Positions 15,255 through 19,762 of a stretch of 19,762 nucleotides of DNA are shown in pieces. How positions within the stretch are numbered: position 1 is the first letter of the stretch; each line of letters begins with the position of its first letter. The stretch lies in contig URDN01000047.1 in assembly GCA_900546495.1 (NCBI GenBank), positions 1-19,762 on the forward strand. The letters are read 5' to 3'. Both the position numbers and the translations under genes were made by a program. Below the pieces are notes generated by a model. The model was given only the letters and a program-made list of their open reading frames with translations. It did no database searches and was not told the DNA's origin. Source of the stretch: an uncultured Lachnospiraceae bacterium (lineage in GTDB: Bacteria; Bacillota; Clostridia; Lachnospirales; Lachnospiraceae).

Positions 15255-15318
15255 TTCTGTCAGTTCTCCTATTATCTCTATTAATTTTATCCGATATTTT
15301 TCTTATCTCGGACTTTTG

Positions 15319-15488
15319 CCTTTACAAAGCGGACATTCGCAATCCGCTTTCGCTGCTTGCTCATGAACGCAGTCGCTTTACGACCTGTCAGTGGGAGCTT
15401 TTAACTCCCACTGACATAAGCATCCCCCCTTACACACCGCTTAGTGCTCCACGCACTTGAAGCGGGGGAATGCTTATTCTGCGTTCAT
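15319..15488 (-). ncRNA. highly structured palindromic element, minus strand
   Basis: Read on the minus strand. An outer 10-bp stem ATGAACGCAG/CTGCGTTCAT (15479-15488 with 15363-15372) encloses several arms. One is ATAAGCAT followed by a C-run, pairing with a G-run plus ATGCTTAT (15464-15478 with 15417-15430), and holds a CCGCTT/AAGCGG and GTGC/GCAC hairpin. Another is a perfect 11-bp hairpin GTCAGTGGGAG/CTCCCACTGAC (15387-15415), and a third is GTCG/CGAC. Just 3' lies ATGAGCAA, a GC-GAAA-GC tetraloop hairpin and TTGCGAATGTCCGC (to about 15319). It resembles transposon-linked structured RNAs (IS200/IS605 or HEARO type) in style; that identification is not verified. No transposase is nearby. 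Confidence 0.65.
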
Positions 15489-15511
15489 ATTTTAACGAAA
15501 TAATTCACGAC

Positions 15512-15781
15512 TTAGATCCAGTCATAGTCTCCACCAGTTACTGCCAGTGAAAGTAACGCATCCATACGCTCTACATTTTCTGCACCTTCTACTACTTCCA
15601 GCAGTTTTGCTGTCTCTTTTGCCACCGGCATTTCTTCATCCGGTCCGATCTCCATATCCGGTTCTTCTCCACAATACGGGCACACAAGCTTGGGACCGAT
15701 TTTCAGCGATAAAAATCTGTTTGCACATTCTTCACATTCATAAAATCCGCACATTTCTGTGCCATCCGGTACATAATACAT
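15512..15781 (-). CDS. small zinc-finger-like protein (89 aa)
   Basis: Protein of 89 residues with two cysteine pairs, CEEC and CPYC, about 19 residues apart (CEECANRFLSLKI then LVCPYCGEEP), forming a likely zinc ribbon. An acidic C-terminal half follows (MDALLSLAVTGGDYDWI at the end). The ATG at 15781 has AGAGG nine bases upstream; an alternative TTG start at 15790 lies directly on the ribosome binding site and is rejected. No family is recognised. It is divergent from structured RNA copy B, whose promoter overlaps its first codons, and is followed by the structured element at 15319-15488. Confidence 0.8.
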   Translation of the reverse strand: MYYVPDGTEMCGFYECEECANRFLSLKIGPKLVCPYCGEEPDMEIGPDEEMPVAKETAKLLEVVEGAENVERMDALLSLAVTGGDYDWI

Positions 15782-15785
15782 TCCA

Positions 15786-15814
15786 TTCAACCTCTATTCT
15801 TAATATCTTATGAT
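15786..15814 (+). promoter_or_regulatory. candidate promoter of structured RNA copy B
   Basis: TATGAT (15809-15814) lies 6 bases before the first base of copy B, a position equivalent to the -10 of copy A. TTCAAC (15786-15791) at 17-bp spacing is a poor -35 and falls in the ribosome-binding region of the divergent zinc-finger gene. Confidence 0.4.
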
Positions 15815-15820
15815 TACAGT

Positions 15821-15966
15821 GTCAAAAGGTCTGAGTCCACCTGTGCTTGCACAAGGGTGGATAAATGACCTTGGGGCACGCCCCGATATAAGCATAAAAG
15901 TGGATTTTTTATCCCACGATATGCGAATAGCAGGAAGGATTGTGGGAGTGCAAAGCACAGAACAAT
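15821..15966 (+). ncRNA. structured RNA, copy B (class unknown)
   Basis: Same 146-nt length and plan as copy A. AAGGTC/GACCTT (15826-15831 with 15867-15872) replaces AAGCC/GGCTT. TCCAC/GTGGA replaces AAACCAC/GTGGTTT around the invariant TGTGCTTGCACA. GCATA-aaa-GTGG with CCAC-ga-TATGC (15892-15924) is kept although the distal stem changed. GGATTGT-ggga-GTGC-aaa-GCAC-aga-ACAATCC (15937-15968) shows GTAC/GTAC changed to GTGC/GCAC and A-T changed to G-C. Blocks CCCCGATATxAGCATAAAA and CGATATGCGAATA are nearly invariant. An extra GGGGC-AC-GCCCC hairpin is present only here. Two hairpins follow downstream, the last with a T-run. Confidence 0.75.
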
Positions 15967-15976
15967 CCGTGTAATC

Positions 15977-16046
15977 AAGATTTGGGTGTTTTGACGCCCA
16001 AATCATCTTATTTCTGCCAGATAATTACTTTCTGGCAAATCTTTTT
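15977..16046 (+). terminator. tandem hairpins after structured RNA copy B
   Basis: The first hairpin is GATTTGGG/CCCAAATC extended by TG/CG (15979-16004, loop TTTTGA). The second is TGCCAGA/TCTGGCA (15015 offset aside, at 16015-16021 with 16031-16037), followed by a T-run at 16041-16046. The second is a reasonable rho-independent terminator, so the copy B transcript could be about 225 nt. Confidence 0.55.
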
Positions 16047-16180
16047 CCATTTGCAACTATTCTATCACACCAATCTTTTTTCGTCATCCCATATGTTTTT
16101 TAGAGAACAAAAAATTTATAGCACATACAAATAAAGAGTGTTATAATAATCTATATTTTAGACCATTTGATCTAATTCAA

Positions 16181-16210
16181 TTGATTTTATATTAGAATTT
16201 CTAATATACA
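16181..16210 (+). promoter_or_regulatory. M20 peptidase promoter with 19-nt palindrome
   Basis: TTGATT (16181-16186) and TATACA (16205-16210) are 18 bp apart. Between and overlapping them is a perfect palindrome ATATTAGAA-T-TTCTAATAT (16189-16207). This is a natural operator position for a dimeric regulator; a MerR-type spacer arrangement is possible but the spacing is a little short. The regulator is not encoded in the window as far as I can tell. Confidence 0.5.
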
Positions 16211-16254
16211 GATTCAAAACTTGATTTAAATATTTTTTTAAGGGGGTTTTACAA

Positions 16255-17418
16255 ATGTCTCTGCAATCTCGCGCAGTTACAATGACAAAGCAAATGATCC
16301 AGATTGAAAGTACCGATCCTGGTACTTATGAAAACACAATGGCAAACTGGATCACATCACAACTTGCTCCATATCCAAATGTGCAATTAACGCGTCAGGA
16401 AGTGCTTCCCGGCCGCCCAAATCTCATGGCAGAATTACCCGGTGATCCTGCTTTACCGGCACTGATAATGATCTGCCATATGGACACCGTTGTTGTCGGT
16501 GACGGATGGACACTGCCACCTTTTGAAGCCATTGAAAAAAATGGAAAGATCTATGGGCGCGGTGCCTGTGATATGAAATCCGGTCTTGCCTGCTGTCTTT
16601 CCGCGTTTCAATATGCGGCAGAAATGTTGAAAACATCCGGCAAAACACCAAAACAGACATTAAAGCTAATCTGTTCCATGGACGAAGAAGATTTCATGCG
16701 TGGTTCCGAAGCATGTATACAATCTGGTTGGATAACAGACCACGACTGGGTGATTGATGCCGAACCGACCAACGGACAGATTCAGATGGCACACAAAGGT
16801 CGCACATGGTATGAGATTGACGTACAAGGGCACACTGCCCATGCAAGCACGCCATGGAAAGGTGCCGATGCTATTGCTGCAATGTCTGAAATTATCTGTG
16901 AGATCCGGCATGCGATTTTGTATGCTCCCGTTCATCCTGACATGGGAAGTTCTACAGTTACTTTCGGTCAGATCACCGGCGGTTATCGTCCTTATGTTGT
17001 ACCGGATCACTGTAAAGTATGGATTGACATGCGTCTGGTTCCGCCATTGAATACAGAAAAAACAAACGCCATCGTGGAAGCTGCCATTACACACGCGGAG
17101 CAGTCTGTCAGTGGTATTTCTGCAACTTACAAAATCACCGGCGATCGACCACCGATTGAACAGAATCTGGATTCTCCACTTCTGGCAAATTTAAAAATGT
17201 CCTGTCAGGAAATCACAGGGCAGACTCCACAGGTAAGTTGTTTCACCGGATACACAGACACCTCCGTCATTGCCGGTCAACTTCATAACCGCAACTGTAT
17301 GTCCTATGGACCAGGTTGTCTCGAAGCGGCCCATCAACCAGATGAATGGGTTGTCATTGATGACATTTTACGCTGTGAACAAGTATATCAACAGCTTGTA
17401 AAAAACACGATTTTATAA
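16255..17418 (+). CDS. M20 family metallopeptidase/deacylase (ArgE/DapE-like)
   Basis: Cytosolic two-zinc hydrolase of 387 residues that removes an acyl or amino-acid group from an N-acylated substrate. Metal and catalytic residues can be read: H75 and D77 in ICHMDTV, D106 in GRGACDMKSG, E144/E145 in SMDEEDF, E170 in DAEPT, and H360 in AAHQPDEW. The dimerisation domain begins near 180, with H193/H196 in QGHTAHAST. AGGGGG lies 8 bases before the ATG. Substrate is unknown: acetylornithine, succinyl-diaminopimelate or a peptide are all seen in this family. No biosynthetic operon partners flank it, which argues against a fixed role in arginine or lysine synthesis. Confidence 0.9.
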   Translation: MSLQSRAVTMTKQMIQIESTDPGTYENTMANWITSQLAPYPNVQLTRQEVLPGRPNLMAELPGDPALPALIMICHMDTVVVGDGWTLPPFEAIEKNGKIYGRGACDMKSGLACCLSAFQYAAEMLKTSGKTPKQTLKLICSMDEEDFMRGSEACIQSGWITDHDWVIDAEPTNGQIQMAHKGRTWYEIDVQGHTAHASTPWKGADAIAAMSEIICEIRHAILYAPVHPDMGSSTVTFGQITGGYRPYVVPDHCKVWIDMRLVPPLNTEKTNAIVEAAITHAEQSVSGISATYKITGDRPPIEQNLDSPLLANLKMSCQEITGQTPQVSCFTGYTDTSVIAGQLHNRNCMSYGPGCLEAAHQPDEWVVIDDILRCEQVYQQLVKNTIL

Positions 17419-17505
17419 GATAATTCTGTACATAGGAAAAGTGTATATTATTTTTCAAAAACAATTTTCTATATTGAAGATGATTAGCATTTTCTATACA
17501 ATAGC

Positions 17506-17550
17506 AAACCTCAGATACCACGTTTTCTATTTTCGTAATATCTGAGGTTT
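17506..17550. terminator. terminator after the M20 peptidase gene
   Basis: A perfect 12-bp stem AAACCTCAGATA/TATCTGAGGTTT (17506-17517 with 17539-17550) has a 21-nt loop and a short T-run. It lies about 90 bases after the peptidase stop and also ends the decayed reading frame on the opposite strand. Confidence 0.8.
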
Positions 17551-17554
17551 TCAA

Positions 17555-17861
17555 CTCCGGTACCCTGGTGCACATAACCAATAGCATAAAACATAGGGCA
17601 AAGGCACCCATTATGATAAAAATCACCTTATATGCCGCATACTGACTCTGATTTGCAGAAGCCATGCATACAAAATCCGGTGCCAAAATCAACAATTCCC
17701 AGTCACTGTAATCAACCGTGCGTAGGACATATAAACCACTTCATTTTTTTTTTCGAATGGAACGCAGCATTTCCTTCTTCCCCTGCTTTATAATTTTTCC
17801 GGACTTTGTCCCGGTCAAATCCTCCGGCAGCATTTACATATCGTCCCTGATCTGCCTCCTC
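17555..17861 (-). pseudogene. decayed Cache-type sensor fragment
   Basis: Three minus-strand frames can be stitched into one plausible protein: ADQGRYVNAAGGFDRDKVRK and on to NAAFHSK, then NEVVYMSYAR, then VDYSDWELLILAPDFV and a membrane helix (VIFIIMGAFALCFMLLVM). The first break is at a run of ten A (17744-17753 as T), the second at about 17715-17722. The joined sequence looks like the end of a periplasmic dCache domain (the D-W-x-L-x-I-x-x-P pattern) plus the following helix, as in clostridial diguanylate cyclases or kinases. No output domain remains. It lies directly after the phosphatase stop. The family assignment is tentative. Confidence 0.6.
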
Positions 17862-18338
17862 CTATAAATCGCAAGCTATCTCTCGTCTGATATGCGCCAA
17901 CAAACCCTTACATCCTTCTAAAACATCATCATATGTTTCGTCAAAATTTCCTGTGTACCACGGATCAGCAATGTCACCCTTGCGATCTGTGAAATCCAAT
18001 AAAAGATGAACCTTATAATCTGGATCATCATGAACAAATCGTTCCATATTGCGTAAGTTGTATTGTTCCATGGCAATGATGTAATCGTAATAACGGTAGT
18101 CTGCACTGGTCATCTGAACCGCATATTTGCCATCTACGGAAATGCCGTATTGTTTTAATTTATTACGGGTTCCACGGTGCACCGGGTTGCCGATTTCTTC
18201 TCTACTGGTTGCTGCAGAAGCGATTTCAAACTGGTCTGAAAGACCGGCTTTTTTAACTAGGTCTTTCATTACAAATTCTGCCATTGGGGAACGGCAGATG
18301 TTGCCGTGGCAAACAAATAAAATCTTGATTTTTCTCAT
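17862..18338 (-). CDS. low-molecular-weight protein tyrosine phosphatase
   Basis: Cytosolic phosphatase of 158 residues. The P-loop is CHGNICRS with nucleophile C10 and R16, and the general acid is D125 in DIADPWY. Tyr/Trp residues of the substrate pocket are present (PWYTGNFDETYDDV). Length is normal. A weak GGAAAT precedes the ATG. Its 5' coding end (18277-18302) is repeated imperfectly at 18484-18508, which suggests that this gene served as an integration site. Downstream are only pseudogene remains. Confidence 0.93.
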   Translation of the reverse strand: MRKIKILFVCHGNICRSPMAEFVMKDLVKKAGLSDQFEIASAATSREEIGNPVHRGTRNKLKQYGISVDGKYAVQMTSADYRYYDYIIAMEQYNLRNMERFVHDDPDYKVHLLLDFTDRKGDIADPWYTGNFDETYDDVLEGCKGLLAHIRREIACDL

Positions 18339-18398
18339 ATTTCCAGTATTTTCGGGCTTTTCAAGCCTTTTTACCTTTCTTCATTTTTCACTTATTCT

Positions 18399-18495
18399 GG
18401 CATATTTTGGCATATCTTTGCATATTTTTGTCATCAATTTTGGTAAAAACTTTGGTAAATTTCAAGTCTGTACCAAAGGCAAATCTGCCATTGGG
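18399..18495. repeat. short repeats next to integrase remnant, possible att region
   Basis: Three tandem ~10-bp units TGGCATATTT, TGGCATATCT and TTGCATATTT start near 18399. TTTGGTA follows at 18439 and 18451 (12-bp period), with an inverted copy TACCAAA at 18471. TCTGCCATTGGG (18484-18495) is identical to 18277-18288 in the phosphatase gene. The layout is what tyrosine integrases use: core site plus arm-type repeats beside the integrase gene. This is inference. Confidence 0.45.
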
Positions 18496-18570
18496 AATCG
18501 ACAGGTAAGAAATTGGGGATTAAGATAAATACTGGCATTCAGCCATTTTTCTCTCATTTTCATCAGGTCA

Positions 18571-18750
18571 TTATGAATTAATTGCTTTTTGAAAATCTTC
18601 CTGTGCATCCTGAAATTTAACATGAGTATAGGTATTCATCGTAACACTGATATCCGAGTGTCCCATAATATACTGAAGCATCTTCGGATTCATTCCCGAC
18701 TTAGCCATATTAGAACAAAATGTATGGCGACACACATGTGGATGTGTCAA
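18571..18750 (-). pseudogene. C-terminal remnant of a tyrosine integrase
   Basis: The last 57 residues of a Tn916/phage-type integrase: HPHVCRHTF has the HxxR catalytic pair, GHSDISVTMNTYTHV has the second histidine and the nucleophilic tyrosine. The frame ends at TAA (18571-18573). On its upstream side homology stops at about 18744-18750, directly against AT-rich sequence belonging to the serine recombinase element. The N-terminal and core-binding domains are missing, so it is inactive. Confidence 0.9.
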
Positions 18751-18868
18751 GTATAGGACAAAAAAAATTTTATTTTTTTCTGCCGAAGACTATCTGACGC
18801 TTCCATCAGGTAGTCCCAGCACCTTTATTATCTTCTGGTAAGTCATTCTTGTCCTGCTCAAGTTACCT
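18751..18868 (-). other. junction region between two recombinase genes
   Basis: It contains an imperfect hairpin (GACTAcCTGA with TCAGaTAGTC, around 18796-18823) and a run of A/T. A short frame, MTYQKIIKVLGLPDGSVR, has an AGGA-type site before it but is too short to call. One end of the serine-recombinase element should lie here, near 18745-18755. Confidence 0.4.
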
Positions 18869-19762
18869 CTATTCTGAAAAAATATCGTCAAAATTCCATT
18901 CGATTTCGATTTCATCCTGACTATGAACACGGATCACCTTGATAATCTCACGCAGCTTCTCTGTATCGAACTTCTGAATTCCCAAGAAATCTTTTAGTTT
19001 TATTTTATCAGAAAGTTCATTTTGTTCAAGAAGCTTTTTACTATTCTCCGCATCTTCTATCTTTCGTTTTATTTCCTCCAGCTGTACACTTATCTTTCCT
19101 GCTCTCTGCTTATACGAATCACGATCTATACGACCATCTTTGTAATCATCATAGAGTTTCATCTTTTCCGAGGTCAACTGTCGGCTCTGTTTTTGCAATT
19201 CTGCGGTATTGATCTCTTTGTCGTCGCATTGCCTGTTGGAAGATACTTTCTTTTCTTTTTCCAACATTGACGCTGCATACTGATGAACAAGCCCAAGGAT
19301 ATTCTCCTCCAGCGGTTCCCGTCGGATCACCAGACTTCGACACACAGGATCTCCATTGGTTCGAGCATCTGAGCATTTTAGCAGATGCTCCGTTTCTTTT
19401 AGTAAAGAATGCCCACAGTTGGCACATAGCAGCAATGCCGGCTGTTTTTTACGTCTTTCCAGAGTAAAATTGGTACGTGATTCCGCAACACTTCTCTTCT
19501 TTTTCGGATGCATTTCATTTGCTTTTTCAAACAATGCCCTGTCTATAATTGCCGTATGATGATTTTCCAGGCGAACCCATTCTGTTTCATCATTCAGAAC
19601 TGCTTTATGACCGGTATGCATACTGCAACGTGTTTTTCCCCAGATTCTGGTTCCAATATAAATCTCATCCCGGACAATTGCCGCTACTGTCGTAGGGCTC
19701 CAGTGTTTCTTTTTGATCGTGTCAAACCTCTGGAACTGCACCTGATCCCCTCTTGATAATTT
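18869..19762 (-). CDS. large serine recombinase, C-terminal part (5' end beyond window)
   Basis: The frame is open through the right edge, giving at least 297 residues; the catalytic N-terminal resolvase domain must lie outside. Visible parts: the recombinase DNA-binding domain (HWSPTTVAAIVRDEIYIG), a zinc beta-ribbon (CANCGHSLLKETEHLLKCSD with a further Cys at GDPVCRS), and a lysine/glutamate-rich coiled coil (about 190-250) before a conserved-looking C-terminal segment. Such enzymes integrate and excise Tn4451/Tn5397-like transposons and phages. Its 3' end abuts a broken tyrosine integrase, as expected if its element inserted there. Confidence 0.92.
   Translation of the reverse strand, partial: KLSRGDQVQFQRFDTIKKKHWSPTTVAAIVRDEIYIGTRIWGKTRCSMHTGHKAVLNDETEWVRLENHHTAIIDRALFEKANEMHPKKKRSVAESRTNFTLERRKKQPALLLCANCGHSLLKETEHLLKCSDARTNGDPVCRSLVIRREPLEENILGLVHQYAASMLEKEKKVSSNRQCDDKEINTAELQKQSRQLTSEKMKLYDDYKDGRIDRDSYKQRAGKISVQLEEIKRKIEDAENSKKLLEQNELSDKIKLKDFLGIQKFDTEKLREIIKVIRVHSQDEIEIEWNFDDIFSE

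Noticed and set aside
15788..15790. TTG start for the 89-aa zinc-finger protein
   Set aside because: It sits immediately on the AGAGG box with no spacing; the ATG at 15781 has proper spacing.
14640..16000. Reading the two paralogous RNAs as minus-strand leaders (riboswitches) of the 65-aa and 89-aa genes
   Set aside because: Unpaired loop bases are purine-rich only on the plus strand, and -10 boxes lie at the 5' ends on the plus strand. The minus reading is not excluded but is less supported.
1..19762. CRISPR array or rRNA
   Set aside because: No regularly spaced repeats with unique spacers and no rRNA-like segments were seen. Only short tandem repeats (2865-2908, 18399-18460) are present.

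Overview
The window reads as chromosomal DNA of a low-to-moderate GC Firmicute, most likely a gut member of Lachnospiraceae (Clostridia). The support is the class III (strictly anaerobic) ribonucleotide reductase with a DUF4250-type small protein beside it, several small cysteine-rich proteins of the kind common in that family, strong GGAGG-type ribosome binding sites, and Tn916-like/large serine recombinase remains. The taxonomic call is inference from gene content only.

Layout. 1-250: end of an unrecognised frame and two hairpins ahead of a KtrA/TrkA potassium regulator (255-911, +). A long bidirectional hairpin (991-1060) separates it from a convergent Na/Pi cotransporter-PhoU protein (1100-2752, -), whose upstream region holds a four-unit 11-bp tandem array resembling a Pho box. 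2996-3264: complete tRNA-Leu(UAG) transcription unit (promoter, a broken copy of the tRNA 5' half, the tRNA, terminator). 3309-6504 (-): nrdD, a DUF4250-type gene and nrdG, with two NrdR-box-like sites 32 bp apart at the nrdD promoter. 7032-8489 (-): glutamyl-tRNA synthetase. 8709-12578 (-): polyamine ABC transporter potABCD, with an XRE-cupin regulator (12748-13305, -) upstream and a candidate shared operator in both promoters. 13649-14413 (+): membrane-anchored polysaccharide deacetylase.

14435-16050 is the most unusual stretch. Three small minus-strand genes (one unknown, two zinc-ribbon proteins) are interleaved with two paralogous ~146-nt plus-strand structured RNAs (14691-14836 and 15821-15966) whose stems covary between the copies, plus a third highly structured element on the minus strand (15319-15488) that shares an AUGAGCA...UGCGAAU signature with them. 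I could not assign these to a known RNA class.

16255-17418 (+) is an M20 peptidase/deacylase whose promoter spacer is a perfect 19-nt palindrome. 17555-17861 (-) is a decayed Cache-type sensor fragment with two frameshifts, followed upstream by a low-molecular-weight protein tyrosine phosphatase (17862-18338, -). From about 18277 to the right edge is a mobile-element scar: att-like repeats and short TTTGGTA repeats, the last 57 residues of a tyrosine integrase, and abutting it the C-terminal two thirds or so of a large serine recombinase that runs off the window.

Working together: the genes serve housekeeping and ion/polyamine/phosphate homeostasis (potassium, phosphate, polyamine uptake, anaerobic dNTP synthesis, tRNA charging), each with its own visible control element. 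The novelty lies in non-coding structure rather than in the proteins.
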